DNA from: Melaminivora suipulveris | GTDB taxonomy: Bacteria; Pseudomonadota; Gammaproteobacteria; Burkholderiales; Burkholderiaceae_C | DNA length: 64,000 nt | Direction of reading: 5' to 3' | Assembly (NCBI RefSeq): GCF_003008575.1 | Contig: NZ_CP027667.1 | Coordinates: forward strand, 434,001-498,000 | Part shown: positions 1 through 10,204 of the stretch, piece by piece | Layout of the letters: each line of letters begins with the position of its first letter | How positions within the stretch are numbered: the stretch's first letter is position 1 | Notes under the pieces: model-generated | What the model saw: only the letters and a program-made list of their open reading frames with translations | Databases searched by the model: none | What the model was told of the DNA's origin: nothing | Translations under genes and position numbers: made by a program

Positions 1-100
1 CCTTCAAGGGCGGCGTGTCGGCGCTGACCAGCTTGAAGTTGGCCGCCGTGGCTTCGCCCTCGGGGCGGTTGTCGAGCAGAATCTGCTGGTTGCGTGGCAT
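1..100 (-). CDS. NADP-dependent oxidoreductase (MDR family), N-terminal fragment
   Basis: Partial gene: only the first 33 codons lie in the window and the rest continues beyond base 1. It starts at ATG (98-100) and reads MPRNQQILLDNRPEGEATAA, followed by NFKLVSADTPPLK. This matches the N-terminus of zinc-independent medium-chain NADP-dependent oxidoreductases of the curcumin/prostaglandin reductase type (YncB/CurA-like), which reduce the double bond of enones. It lies downstream of the SDR and thioesterase genes on the same strand, so it is probably the third gene of that operon, although a repeat-derived hairpin sits in the 89-base gap. Family assignment rests on the short N-terminus only. 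Confidence 0.7.
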   Translation of the reverse strand, partial: MPRNQQILLDNRPEGEATAANFKLVSADTPPLK

Positions 101-126
101 GGTCACACTCCTGGTTGTTACTACGA

Positions 127-197
127 AATTAATAGCTACTCACGCTTGATTGACGCCGACTGAAGGCGTTTTTCGCTTGAAAAAGCGCTTCAGTCGG
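127..197 (+). repeat. Dispersed repeat copy 1, with strong hairpin
   Basis: Copy in the forward orientation: AATAGCTACT then CGCTTGATTGACGCCGACTG and AAGGC. Bases 156-197 fold on themselves with a stem of about 19 pairs and two mismatches (CCGACTGAAG pairing with CTTCAGTCGG), loop around 174-178. The stop codon of the thioesterase gene (190-192) lies inside the stem. It could attenuate transcription into the oxidoreductase gene; there is no clear T-run after the stem in either direction. Confidence 0.7.
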
Positions 198-630
198 TCG
201 CCGGCTGCGCCTCGTTGCCGGCGCGTGGCACGTAGCGGAAGGTACCGGTGGACTGGCTGCACAGCCGGCCTTCCTCGTCGTACACGGCGGCTTCGGCAAA
301 CGCCGTGGAGCGCGTGCGGTGCATCAGCTTGCCCCGGGCGACCAACGCGCCGCGCGAGGGCTGCATGAAGCTGGTCTTCATCTCGATGGTGACCACGCCC
401 ATGTCGGGTGTCACGCTGCGCGCTGCCGTTGCCATGGCCACGTCCAGCAGCGTCATGGTGACGCCGCCGTGCGCCACGGCGTACGAATTGGTGTGGCGCG
501 GCTGCACCTGGTAGCGCAGCTCGGATTCGCCGCCGTCCATGCGGTGCAGCTCGAAGCCCAGCTCCTGGATGAAGGGGATATCGGCGCCGAAGTCCAGCAC
601 GTCGCGCTCTGCCTGTGTTTGCATGTCCAC
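190..630 (-). CDS. PaaI-family hotdog-fold thioesterase
   Basis: Acyl-CoA thioesterase of the hotdog fold, expected to hydrolyse aryl- or acyl-CoA thioesters in the cytoplasm and release free CoA. The 146-residue size is normal for the family. The HGG signature is at residues 54-56 (AVAHGGVTMTLLD) with the helix acidic residue D63; the later segment VVTIEMKTSFMQPSRG is the usual central strand. The start is GTG at 628-630 or ATG at 622-624; I use the first. The upstream SDR gene ends 6 bases before it, so the two are co-transcribed. Substrate cannot be read from sequence; salvage of stalled CoA esters is inference. Confidence 0.85.
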   Translation of the reverse strand: MDMQTQAERDVLDFGADIPFIQELGFELHRMDGGESELRYQVQPRHTNSYAVAHGGVTMTLLDVAMATAARSVTPDMGVVTIEMKTSFMQPSRGALVARGKLMHRTRSTAFAEAAVYDEEGRLCSQSTGTFRYVPRAGNEAQPATD

Positions 631-636
631 TCCGTT

Positions 637-1440
637 TCAGCCCACCAGTGCGCTCACGCCGCCGTCCACCGCCAGCCACTGGCCGGTGATGTGCTTGCCG
701 GCGTCGCTGGCGTACAGCAGGGTCAGGCCCTTGAGGTCTTCGTCGTCGCCCAGGCGGCGCAGCGGCGCGTGGCTGGCCATCTTTTCCTCGCCCAGCTGCT
801 CGATCAGCACGGTGGCCATCTTGGTCTTGAAGAACCCAGGGCAGATGGCGTTGACGCTGATGCCGTGCACGCCCCACTCGCCCGCCAGCGCGCGCGTGAA
901 GTTGATGACCGCGCCCTTGGAGGTGTTGTAGGCGATGGTCTTCATCTCCACCGGGTTGCCCCCTAAGCCGGCGATGGAGGCGATGTTGATGATGCGCCCG
1001 CTTTTCCTGGGGATCATGCTGGCGCGGGCAATGGCTTGCGACAGCAGGAAGTAGCCGCGCACGTTCAGGTTCATGACCTTGTCCCACGCGGCCGTGGGGT
1101 GGTCCTCGGCCGGCGCGCCCCAGCTGGCGCCGGCGTTGTTGACCAGGATGTCCACATGGCCCAGCAGGCCCAAGGTTTCCTGCGCCAGGCGCTGGATGTC
1201 GTCCTCGCGCGCGCAGTCGGCGGCGATCCACTGCGCATCGATGCCGGCGGCTTTCAGCTCGGCGGCTGCCTCTTCCAGATCCTGCGCCTTGCGCGAGCTG
1301 AGCACGACGCGCGCACCGGCCTCGCCCAGCGCGTGCGCCATCTGCAGCCCCAGGCCGCGCGAGCCGCCGGTGACCAGGGCAGTCCTGCCCGTCAAATCGA
1401 AAAGTTGCTGCACCGTGCGCGCCATGGCCAGGGTCTCCAT
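637..1440 (-). CDS. SDR family oxidoreductase
   Basis: Short-chain dehydrogenase/reductase of 267 residues using NAD(P)H to oxidise an alcohol or reduce a ketone. Visible motifs: cofactor glycine motif TGGSRGLG (24-31), NNAG (101-104), catalytic S155 (NIAS), Y171 and K175 (YNTSK), and C-terminal TGQWLAVDGG. The start is ATG 1438-1440 (METLAMARTV); an internal ATG at 1423-1425 is the other option. An open frame continues upstream of 1440 but lacks SDR similarity and crosses the divergent promoter region. It heads an operon with the thioesterase (6-base gap). Substrate unknown; a 3-oxoacyl or gluconate-type reductase role is possible. Confidence 0.88.
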   Translation of the reverse strand: METLAMARTVQQLFDLTGRTALVTGGSRGLGLQMAHALGEAGARVVLSSRKAQDLEEAAAELKAAGIDAQWIAADCAREDDIQRLAQETLGLLGHVDILVNNAGASWGAPAEDHPTAAWDKVMNLNVRGYFLLSQAIARASMIPRKSGRIINIASIAGLGGNPVEMKTIAYNTSKGAVINFTRALAGEWGVHGISVNAICPGFFKTKMATVLIEQLGEEKMASHAPLRRLGDDEDLKGLTLLYASDAGKHITGQWLAVDGGVSALVG

Positions 1441-1620
1441 TGGGTTTTGATCGGCAAAAAAACAAGCGGGCAGCGCCAACGCGGCCGCCCCTTGCAGGCG
1501 GCGGCTATTGTGCAGGCCCGCCCCGGCGCGCCGCTGTCGCGTGCGCGATTGCCGGGCGCGGCGCTCGGGCAGGGCCGGCGCGGGCAGCAAAGCGCCCGCA
1601 GCTGGCGTACAAAGCTGCCC
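1441..1620. promoter_or_regulatory. Divergent promoter region between SDR operon and MFS gene
   Basis: Intergenic 180 bases separating the minus-strand SDR operon from the plus-strand transporter. It begins with an A-rich stretch (GGCAAAAAAACAAG near 1451) and is otherwise GC-rich. I could not pick out a convincing -35/-10 pair or operator on either strand. Confidence 0.4.
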
Positions 1621-2907
1621 ATGCATTCCCCCTCCCCTTCCGCCGGCCGCTGGTACTTCGGCTGGAACATCGTGGCCGCCGCCACCGTCATCACGCTGCT
1701 CACCGTGGGCATGCGGTTAGGGATAGGCCCGCTGTTCCTGCCCATGGCGCAGGACCTGGGCTTTTCTCGCAGCCTGCTGTCGTCCATCGTGGCCATCGGC
1801 ATGCTCAGCTACGGCCTGGCCATGCCGCTTGCCGGCTGGCTGGTGGCGCGGCGCGGCACGCGCTTCGTGCTGCTCACCGGCACTGCCATCCTGGTGGTGG
1901 CCACGCTGTGGGCAGTGCGCGCGCGCACACCCATGGCGGTGCTGCTGAGCTTTGGCATCCTGATGTCGGTGGGCGCGGGCTTCACCAGCCCGATCGCGAT
2001 GACGCCCATCATCAGCCGCTGGTTCCACCGGCGCCGGGGCATGGCGCTGTTCTTCCTGTCCACGGGTTCGATGGCCGGCATCGCCATCATGACGCCGGTG
2101 CTGGGCATGGCGCTGCAGCACCTGTCGTGGCAGACCACGCTGCTGGCGTTCGCGCTGCTGTTCGTCGTCACCACCGTGCCGGCGGCGCTGCTGTTCATGC
2201 GCGACCAGGCGCCCGAGGGCGGCGACGCGCCCCTGCCCGGCACCCGCGGCAGCGCGGCGCCGGCCATCGCACCCTTTGCGCACTATCGGGTGGCGCAGGC
2301 CATGCGCACCGGCACGTTCGCCAAGGTGTCGCTCGGCCTGTTCGCCTGCGGCTTCAGCATGAACCTGCTGGGCACGCATGGCATGCCGATGCTGATGGAC
2401 CACGGCTTCGACGCCACCACCAGCGCCCTGGGCATCGGCCTCATCGGCCTGGTCGCCATCCCGAGCACGGTGTTCCTGGGCCGCCTGGCCGACCGCCTGC
2501 CGCGGCGCTGGCTGCTGTCGGTGATCTATGGCGTGCGCGGACTGGGATTTTTTGCGCTGCTGCTGGCGGGCAGCACGCTGGAGCTGTACGGCACCTCGGT
2601 GATCGGCGGCATCGTCTGGGCCGGCAGCATCGCGCTGTCCTCGGCCATCCTGGCCGACGTCTATGGCGTGCGGCTGGTGGGCGTGCTCTATGGCTGGGCG
2701 TACCTGGCGCACCAGGTCGGGGCAATGATCAGCTCGTGGCTGGGCGGCTGGGGCTACGAGCGACTGGGCTCGCACTGGCTGGCTTTCGGCATGGCCGGGG
2801 CCCTGCTGCTGCTGGCCTCGGGCGTGGTGCTGACGCTGCCGGGGCCGGGCCGCAAGCGCGACAGCGAGGCCGAACTGGGGATGAAAACTGCCTCCGGCCC
2901 TCTGTAA
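1621..2907 (+). CDS. MFS transporter (OFA/MCT-like)
   Basis: Twelve-helix major facilitator superfamily permease of 428 residues in the inner membrane. It begins MHSPSPSAGRWYFGWNIVAA, the WxFGWxxV opening seen in the oxalate/formate and monocarboxylate-like branch, then LGIGPLFLPMAQDLG and a loop-2 motif GWLVARRGTRFVLL; the mid-protein copy is GRLADRLPRRWLL. The likely substrate is a small carboxylate, which is inference from the branch. The frame is open upstream to 1036, but the ATG at 1621 gives the normal family N-terminus. It stands alone, divergent from the SDR operon and convergent with the acyl-CoA dehydrogenase. Confidence 0.85.
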   Translation: MHSPSPSAGRWYFGWNIVAAATVITLLTVGMRLGIGPLFLPMAQDLGFSRSLLSSIVAIGMLSYGLAMPLAGWLVARRGTRFVLLTGTAILVVATLWAVRARTPMAVLLSFGILMSVGAGFTSPIAMTPIISRWFHRRRGMALFFLSTGSMAGIAIMTPVLGMALQHLSWQTTLLAFALLFVVTTVPAALLFMRDQAPEGGDAPLPGTRGSAAPAIAPFAHYRVAQAMRTGTFAKVSLGLFACGFSMNLLGTHGMPMLMDHGFDATTSALGIGLIGLVAIPSTVFLGRLADRLPRRWLLSVIYGVRGLGFFALLLAGSTLELYGTSVIGGIVWAGSIALSSAILADVYGVRLVGVLYGWAYLAHQVGAMISSWLGGWGYERLGSHWLAFGMAGALLLLASGVVLTLPGPGRKRDSEAELGMKTASGPL

Positions 2908-2940
2908 TCAAGCGCGAGCTGCTATCGCTGCGATAGCAGC
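2906..2940 (-). repeat. Partial dispersed repeat with perfect hairpin (possible terminator)
   Basis: AATCAAGCGCGAGCTGCTAT matches one arm of the dispersed repeat (compare AATCAAGCGCAGGCAGCTAT in the copy near 43.46 kb). Bases 2918-2927 and 2931-2940 form a perfect 10-pair stem (GCTGCTATCG / CGATAGCAGC) with a 3-base loop. It sits between the convergent MFS and acyl-CoA dehydrogenase genes, so a bidirectional transcription-stop role is plausible, though there is no T-run. Confidence 0.5.
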
Positions 2941-2953
2941 CGCGCGCCTGGTC

Positions 2954-4816
2954 TCAGAACATCTCCGGCGCCACCTGTGCGCAGGTCATGTCGCGGCGCG
3001 CCGCCACTGCCAGCCAGGGCGCGATGCGCGGCAGTTCGTAGTGGAAGAAGTAGCGCGCCGCCGCCATCCGGCCGGCGTTGGCCGCATCCTTCGGGTCGGG
3101 GTCACGCTCCAGCACGCTGGCGGACACATCCAGCCAGATCCAGGCCAGGACCATGTGGCCGAAGGCCTGCATGTAGGGCACGGCGTTGGCCAGCGCCTCC
3201 TGCGGATCGCCAGTGGACCAGGCGGATTGGGTGGCGGCCAGCACGTCCTGCAGCGCCACGGCCAGTTGATCGGCCCAGGGCGCGAGTTGCGCGTGTCGGC
3301 GCGCCCGCTGCATGCTGGCGGCGATGGTCTCGGCCAGCAGCTTCAGGCCGGCGCCGTCCTGCATGACGACCTTGCGGCCCAGCAGGTCCGCGGCCTGGAT
3401 GCCGTGCGTGCCCTCGTGGATCATGTTCAGGCGGTTGTCGCGCCAGTACTGCTCGACGGGAAAGTCGCGCGTGTAGCCATAGCCGCCATGGATCTGGATG
3501 GCCAGGCTGTTGGCCTCCAGGCAGTTCTCGCTGGGCCAGCTCTTGGCGATGGGCGTGAGCATCTCCAGCAGCAGCCGGGCATCGGCGGCGGCCTGGCCCT
3601 CGCCGGTGCGCCCTTCATCGACCAGGCGCGCGCAATACAGGTTCAGCGCCAGCGCGCCTTCGCAGTAGCTCTTTTGTGCCAGCAGCATGCGCTTGATGTC
3701 GGCGTGCGCTATCAGCGGCACCTGCGGGGCGCTCGCATCCTTGCCGCCGGCGCCCGCACCGCCGGCGCTGCCACCCAGGATCGGCCGGCCCTGCAGGCGC
3801 GTCTTCGCGTAATCCAGGCTGGCGTAGTAACCCGCCAGGCCCAGCATGGTGGCGGCCATGCCGATGGCGATGCGCGCCTCGTTCATCATGTGGAACATGC
3901 ACTTGAGGCCTTCGCCCGGCTTGCCGACCAGGTAGCCGATGGCACCGGGGCCGCCGCGCACGGGGTACTTGCCCTCGCCAAAGTTCAGCAGCGTATTGGT
4001 CGTGCCGCGCCAGCCCAGCTTGTGGTTCAGGCCGGCCAGCGCCACGTCGTTGCGCTCGCCGGTCAGCTGGCCGTCGGTGCCGACCAGCTTCTTGGGCACG
4101 ATGAACAGCGAGATGCCGCGGGTGCCGGGAACCGGCTTGCCGTCCGGGCCGGGGATCTTGGCCAGCACCAGATGCACGATGTTCTCGGTCAACTCATGCT
4201 CGCCCGAGCTGATCCACATCTTGTTGCCACGCAGGCGGTAGCGCGGGCCGAGCGGGTCGTCGGCATGGTCCGCGCCATCGGGCTCGGCGCGGGTGGCGAT
4301 GTCCGACAGCGACGAGCCCGCCTGCGGCTCGGACAGGCACATGGTGCCGGCCCAGCGGCCGTTGAATTCATTGGCGGCAAAGACCTGCTGCTGCGCGGGT
4401 GTGCCATGCACCAGGATGGCGTTGGCGTTGCCGGTGGTCAGGAGGTTGGAGCCGATGCTGATGGAGGCCACGCCAAAGAACGCATTGGCCGCCGACTCGA
4501 CCACATAGGGCAGCTGCATGCCGCCGAGTTCGTAATCCTGCGCGGCGCCGAGCATGCCGCTTTCCGCATAGGCCTGGCGGGCATCGTGCGTGCACTGCGG
4601 CAGGATGACGCGTTCGCCATCGAACTGCGGCTCCTCGGTGTCGACGGTGCGGTTGAACGGCGCGTACTTCTCGCGCGCGATGCGCTCGCAGGTGTCCAGC
4701 ACGGCGTCGAAGGTGCCCCGCGAGTGATCGGCGAAGCGCTGGCGCGCGGTGAGCGAGGTGGCCTGCAGCCAGTCGTGCAGCAGGAAATCGAGGGTGGAGC
4801 GCAGGGAGGTCGTCAT
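2954..4816 (-). CDS. Acyl-CoA dehydrogenase, large (about 600-aa) class
   Basis: FAD enzyme of 620 residues that introduces the alpha-beta double bond in an acyl-CoA and passes electrons to ETF. It belongs to the long class with an extra C-terminal domain (AcdB/DmdC-like). Visible: GTMCLSEPQAGSSLSDIAT (FAD/substrate loop), GNKMWISSGEHE, GWRGTTNTLLNFGE, IHGGYGYTRDFPVEQYWRD, and HEGTHGIQAADLLGRK carrying the catalytic glutamate. An odd glycine/alanine-rich insert, GGSAGGAGAGGKDASAP, lies between LQGRPILG and QVPLIAHADIKR. Start ATG 4814-4816 gives the normal MTTSLRSTLDFLLHDWLQ N-terminus; upstream in-frame sequence is not family-like. Likely works with the thiolase and FadJ-like genes that precede it on this strand. 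Confidence 0.9.
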   Translation of the reverse strand: MTTSLRSTLDFLLHDWLQATSLTARQRFADHSRGTFDAVLDTCERIAREKYAPFNRTVDTEEPQFDGERVILPQCTHDARQAYAESGMLGAAQDYELGGMQLPYVVESAANAFFGVASISIGSNLLTTGNANAILVHGTPAQQQVFAANEFNGRWAGTMCLSEPQAGSSLSDIATRAEPDGADHADDPLGPRYRLRGNKMWISSGEHELTENIVHLVLAKIPGPDGKPVPGTRGISLFIVPKKLVGTDGQLTGERNDVALAGLNHKLGWRGTTNTLLNFGEGKYPVRGGPGAIGYLVGKPGEGLKCMFHMMNEARIAIGMAATMLGLAGYYASLDYAKTRLQGRPILGGSAGGAGAGGKDASAPQVPLIAHADIKRMLLAQKSYCEGALALNLYCARLVDEGRTGEGQAAADARLLLEMLTPIAKSWPSENCLEANSLAIQIHGGYGYTRDFPVEQYWRDNRLNMIHEGTHGIQAADLLGRKVVMQDGAGLKLLAETIAASMQRARRHAQLAPWADQLAVALQDVLAATQSAWSTGDPQEALANAVPYMQAFGHMVLAWIWLDVSASVLERDPDPKDAANAGRMAAARYFFHYELPRIAPWLAVAARRDMTCAQVAPEMF

Positions 4817-4936
4817 GGGCAAATTATGGAAAGACTTGCTTGCGACGCGTGTCCGCTGCGTGACCCAGAGAATGCACAGACAAACTTTCCCTGAACCGGC
4901 CAACAGCAAGCGTCAGGCGCTACGCTTCAAATAGCA

Positions 4937-4976
4937 AACGCCCCGTGCAAGCCTTGGCAAGGCTGCACGGGGCGTT
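4937..4976 (-). terminator. Intrinsic terminator-like 40-base near-perfect palindrome after thiolase gene
   Basis: AACGCCCCGTGCA (4937-4949) pairs with TGCACGGGGCGTT (4964-4976), and the loop contains a further GCCTT/AAGGC stem. Read on the minus strand, it is followed by TTTGCTATTTG. It lies 35 bases after the thiolase stop, so it probably terminates the thiolase transcript. Confidence 0.65.
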
Positions 4977-5011
4977 GGGCAGTCGGCGTGGAGGATGGGT
5001 GCGTGCGGCGC

Positions 5012-6187
5012 TTACAGCACCTCAAACACTCCCGCCGCACCCATGCCGCCGCCGATGCACATGGTCACGCAGACACGCTTGGCACCGCGTCGCTTGCCTT
5101 CGATCAACGCATGGCCCGTCAGGCGCTGGCCCGACACGCCATACGGGTGGCCCAGGGCGATGGCGCCGCCGTTGACGTTCAGGCGGTCGTTCGGGATGCC
5201 CAGCTTGTCGCGGCAGTAGATGACCTGCACGGCGAAGGCCTCGTTCAGCTCCCACAGGTCGATGTCCTGCACGGACAGGCCCAGCTTCTTCAGCACCTTC
5301 GGCACCGCGAAGACCGGGCCGATGCCCATTTCGTCGGGCTCGCAGCCGGCGACGGCAAAGCCCAGGAAGCGACCCAGGGGCTTGAGCCCGTTCTTCTGTG
5401 CGAACTCCTCGCTGACCACCACGCAGGCGCCGGCGCCGTCGGAGAACTGGCTGGCATTGCCGGCCGACACCAGGCCCCCCGGCAGAGCCGAGCGCAGGCC
5501 GTGGATGCCTTCGAAGGTCGTGCCCTCGCGCGTGCCCTCGTCGCGGCTGGAGGTCACTTTCCTGGTCGTCAGGCCCATGACCTTGTCGGCCACGCCCATG
5601 GTGACTTCGATCGGCGCGATCTCATCATCGAACTTGCCGGCGGCCTGCGCGGCGCAGGCCTTTTGCTGGCTGGCGGCGCCGTACTCGTCCATGGCGTCGC
5701 GGCCGATGCCGTAGCGCTTGGCGACCTGCTCGGCGGTCTGCAGCATGCTCCAGTAGATCTCGGGCTTTTTCTTCTGCAGTGCCGGGTCGAAGATCATGTG
5801 CAGGTTCATCTCCTGCTGGACGCAGGAGATGCTCTCCACTCCGCCGGCCACATACACATCACCCTCGCCAGCGATGATGCGCTGCGCGGCGGTGGCAATG
5901 GTCTGCAGGCCCGAGGAGCAGAAGCGGTTGATGGTCATGCCCGAGGTGGTCACGGGCAGGTCGGCCATCAGCGCGATCTGGCGCGCGATGTTCATTCCCG
6001 TGGCGCCCTCGGGATTGGCGCAGCCCATGAGGACGTCATCGACCAGCGCCGGTTCGATGCCGGCACGCTGCACGGCGGCGCGCACGGCGTGGCCACCCAG
6101 CGTGGCGCCATGGGTCATGTTGAATGCGCCCTTCCAGCTCTTGGCAAGCGGGGTGCGGGCGGTGGAGACGATCACTGCGGAAGTCAT
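5012..6187 (-). CDS. Acetyl-CoA C-acyltransferase (thiolase)
   Basis: Thiolase of 391 residues that cleaves 3-oxoacyl-CoA with CoA into acetyl-CoA and a shortened acyl-CoA, the last step of beta-oxidation. Active-site nucleophile C90 sits in [12 protein letters not shown]; the histidine motif is [14 protein letters not shown] and the second cysteine motif is [13 protein letters not shown] near the C-terminus. Length fits degradative thiolase I (FadA-like). Start is ATG 6185-6187 ([18 protein letters not shown]); a TTG six bases upstream is not needed. It lies 87 bases after the FadJ-like gene on the same strand, the usual alpha-beta pair of the trifunctional beta-oxidation complex in inverted order. 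Confidence 0.93.
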   Translation of the reverse strand: MTSAVIVSTARTPLAKSWKGAFNMTHGATLGGHAVRAAVQRAGIEPALVDDVLMGCANPEGATGMNIARQIALMADLPVTTSGMTINRFCSSGLQTIATAAQRIIAGEGDVYVAGGVESISCVQQEMNLHMIFDPALQKKKPEIYWSMLQTAEQVAKRYGIGRDAMDEYGAASQQKACAAQAAGKFDDEIAPIEVTMGVADKVMGLTTRKVTSSRDEGTREGTTFEGIHGLRSALPGGLVSAGNASQFSDGAGACVVVSEEFAQKNGLKPLGRFLGFAVAGCEPDEMGIGPVFAVPKVLKKLGLSVQDIDLWELNEAFAVQVIYCRDKLGIPNDRLNVNGGAIALGHPYGVSGQRLTGHALIEGKRRGAKRVCVTMCIGGGMGAAGVFEVL

Positions 6188-6233
6188 GTGCAAAGTCCTG
6201 TTGTGCGTTGTGCGATGAGCGTTTGGCGGGGTG

Positions 6234-6260
6234 GCGTTGAGCGCGTTAGGCGCTCAACGC
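6234..6260. repeat. Perfect 11-base inverted repeat between FadJ-like and thiolase genes
   Basis: GCGTTGAGCGC (6234-6244), loop GTTAG, GCGCTCAACGC (6250-6260). It has no T-run. It lies 14 bases after the FadJ-like stop and 46 bases before the thiolase start, in the position of an intra-operon stabilising stem or weak attenuator. Confidence 0.6.
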
Positions 6261-6274
6261 GGCACGCTCTGGCT

Positions 6275-8374
<2,100 letters not shown>

Positions 8375-8398
8375 GCGGGTCTTCCTTCGTCGAGAGTG

Positions 8399-8428
8399 AT
8401 GGAAAAGTACGGTCGTGCGATTTTCCAT
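8399..8428. promoter_or_regulatory. Candidate operator upstream of FadJ-like gene
   Basis: Perfect inverted repeat ATGGAAAA (8399-8406), 14-base spacer containing TACGGTCGTG, TTTTCCAT (8421-8428), 25 bases upstream of the FadJ-like start codon. The length and position fit a TetR-type dimer site, and beta-oxidation genes of betaproteobacteria are known to be under TetR repressors, but no cognate regulator is encoded in the window. Functional assignment is inference. Confidence 0.4.
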
Positions 8429-8457
8429 TGTAGGTGGCGAGCGACAGAGCGTCACGG

Positions 8458-8483
8458 GCGTTTGTCCCAGGCGGGACAAACGC
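8458..8483. repeat. Perfect 11-base inverted repeat after maiA
   Basis: GCGTTTGTCCC (8458-8468), loop AGGC, GGGACAAACGC (8473-8483). It lies 25 bases after the end of the isomerase gene on the minus strand and could be its terminator stem, but no T-run follows in either direction. A second regulatory site for the FadJ-like gene is the alternative. Confidence 0.5.
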
Positions 8484-8508
8484 ACAGGCCAGCGGCGCTA
8501 GCGCCGCC

Positions 8509-9162
8509 TCACGCCGCGTCTGGCTGCCTGTCCGGCGCCGCCTGCTGGAAAGCCGGCAGCGCCTCGCACTCGGCCACGATGCGCGCAATCGTCGGGTAGT
8601 CCCCCAAAGGGCAGCCGAAGCGCTGCGCGTTGAAGACCTGCGGCACCAGGCAGCAGTCGGCCAGGCCGGGCGCATCGCCGTGGCAGAAGCGGCCGGTATC
8701 CGGGCTGCGGGCCAGCATCTCCTCGACAGCGGACAGGCCCAGCGCCACCCAGTGCGCGTACCAGGCGTCCTTTTGCGCGTCGCTCACACCGAGGTCGTGC
8801 TTCAAATAGCGCAGCACGCGCAGGTTGTTCAGCGGATGCAGGTCGCAAGCCACCGCCTGGGCCAGGGCGCGCACACGGGCGCGGCCCAGGGCATCGGTGG
8901 GCAGCAGCGGCGCGCCAGCGTGGGCTTCATCCAGGTATTCGATGATGGCCAGCGACTGGGTGATGACCGCCCCGCCCTCGCCGTCCTGCAGCGCCGGTAC
9001 CAGGCCCTGCGGATTGGTGGCGCGGTAGCCAGCGCCATGCTGCTGGCCGCCGCCGGCGAGCAGGTGCACGGGCACGGTTTCGTAGGGCAGGCCCTTGAGC
9101 GCCAGCGCGATGCGCACACGGTAGGCGGCGGAGCTGCGGAAGTAGGAATAGAGCTGGAGCAT
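8509..9162 (-). CDS. maiA: Maleylacetoacetate isomerase (zeta-class glutathione S-transferase)
   Basis: Cytoplasmic glutathione-dependent cis-trans isomerase of 217 residues. The zeta-class signature SSAAYRVRIALALKG (10-24) is intact, with the catalytic serines at 10-11; QSLAIIEYLDE is the cis-proline/glutathione region and GDAPGLADCCLVPQVFNAQRF the C-terminal substrate site. Family members isomerise maleylacetoacetate or maleylpyruvate formed by ring cleavage of homogentisate or gentisate. It starts 8 bases after the fumarylacetoacetase-type gene, so the two act in sequence (isomerise, then hydrolyse). Which diketo acid is the substrate here is not known. Confidence 0.9.
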   Translation of the reverse strand: MLQLYSYFRSSAAYRVRIALALKGLPYETVPVHLLAGGGQQHGAGYRATNPQGLVPALQDGEGGAVITQSLAIIEYLDEAHAGAPLLPTDALGRARVRALAQAVACDLHPLNNLRVLRYLKHDLGVSDAQKDAWYAHWVALGLSAVEEMLARSPDTGRFCHGDAPGLADCCLVPQVFNAQRFGCPLGDYPTIARIVAECEALPAFQQAAPDRQPDAA

Positions 9163-9170
9163 GCGCGGCC

Positions 9171-10184
9171 TCAAGGCGCCTTGGCCGTGTCCACGCGGTT
9201 TTCGATGCTGCCGAAGATGCTGCGGCCTTCGCCATCCAGCATCTCGATGCGCACCACGTCGCCGTGTTGCATGAAGGGCGTGGCGGGCTTGCCCTGCTCG
9301 ATGGTCTCGTAGGTGCGCACCTCCGCCAGGCAGCAGTAGCCCACGCCGCCGTTGGCAATCGACGAGCCCCACAGGTTGCCCTGCTTGTTCGACACCGTGC
9401 CGGAGCCGACGATGGAGCCGGCGCAGAGCTGGCGCGTCTTGGCCACGTGGGCGACGAGCTGGCCGAAGTCAAACGTCATGTCCACGCCGGCGTCGGGCTT
9501 GCCGAACAGCTCGCCGTTCAGGTGCACCAGCAGCGGCAGATGCACCTTGGCGTCCTTCCAGGCGTCGCCCAACTCGTCGGGGGTCACCGCCACCGGGCTG
9601 AAGGCGCTGGCCGGCTTGGCCTGGAAGAAGCCGAAGCCCTTGGCCAGCTCCGCGGGGATCAGGCCGCGCAGCGACACGTCGTTGACCAGCATCACGAGAC
9701 GGATGGCCTTGGCCGCCTGCTCGGGCGTGGCGCCCATGGGCACATCGCCGGTCACCACGGCCACCTCGGCCTCGAAGTCGATGCCCCACTCGGCACGCGC
9801 CACCACGTCGCCGCGCGGCGGGATGAAGCCGTCGCTGCCGCCCTGGTACATCAGCGGGTCGCTGTAGAAGCTCTCGGGCACCTCGGCGCCCCGCGCGCGG
9901 CGCACCAGCTCGACGTGGTTGATGTAGGCCGAGCCATCGGCCCACTGCCAGGTGCGCGGCAGCGGCGAGTGGCAGGCCGCCTCGTCGAAGGGCTCGCCCT
10001 CCATGGCGCCGCTGTTCAGGGCTTCATACACCTGGCGCAGCTGCGGCTCGGCGGCCTGCCAGTCGTCCAGCGCCGCCAGCAGGGTGCGGGCGATGGCGGG
10101 AACGGCGCGCTGGCGCGAAAGGTCTCGGCTGACGACGACCAGGGTGCCGTCGCGGCCGCCTTGCTGCAGGGTGGCGAGTTTCAT
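9171..10184 (-). CDS. Fumarylacetoacetate hydrolase family protein
   Basis: Metal-dependent C-C hydrolase of 337 residues expected to cleave a fumaryl-diketo acid (fumarylacetoacetate or fumarylpyruvate) into fumarate plus a small acid. The N-terminal domain MKLATLQQGGRDGTLVVVSR is typical of the bacterial FAH type; the catalytic core shows SFYSDPLMYQGGSDGF, WGIDFEAEVAVVTGD (metal-binding acidic residues), LVNDVSLRGLIP, and CAGSIVGSGTVSN near the C-terminus. It lies between the VOC gene (103-base gap containing a repeat copy) and maiA (8 bases). In context it is the last catabolic step, delivering fumarate to the TCA cycle. Confidence 0.9.
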   Translation of the reverse strand: MKLATLQQGGRDGTLVVVSRDLSRQRAVPAIARTLLAALDDWQAAEPQLRQVYEALNSGAMEGEPFDEAACHSPLPRTWQWADGSAYINHVELVRRARGAEVPESFYSDPLMYQGGSDGFIPPRGDVVARAEWGIDFEAEVAVVTGDVPMGATPEQAAKAIRLVMLVNDVSLRGLIPAELAKGFGFFQAKPASAFSPVAVTPDELGDAWKDAKVHLPLLVHLNGELFGKPDAGVDMTFDFGQLVAHVAKTRQLCAGSIVGSGTVSNKQGNLWGSSIANGGVGYCCLAEVRTYETIEQGKPATPFMQHGDVVRIEMLDGEGRSIFGSIENRVDTAKAP

Positions 10185-10204
10185 GGATCAGGGCTCTTTC
10201 ATGA

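Noticed and set aside
1036..1620. In-frame extension of the MFS gene to 1036
   Set aside because: It overlaps the SDR gene on the other strand and the promoter gap; the family N-terminus begins at 1621.
3041..4894. Very long plus-strand open frame opposite the acyl-CoA dehydrogenase, and similar long antisense frames elsewhere (e.g. 4988-8599 and 26875-29268)
   Set aside because: They mirror strongly supported genes on the other strand, are rich in Arg, His, Gln and Val typical of GC-rich antisense reading, and contain no recognisable motif.
4911..4936. GGCGCTACGCTTCAAATAGC as an eleventh copy of the dispersed repeat
   Set aside because: Only the GCTACGCTT-like and ATAGC words match; too short and diverged to call.
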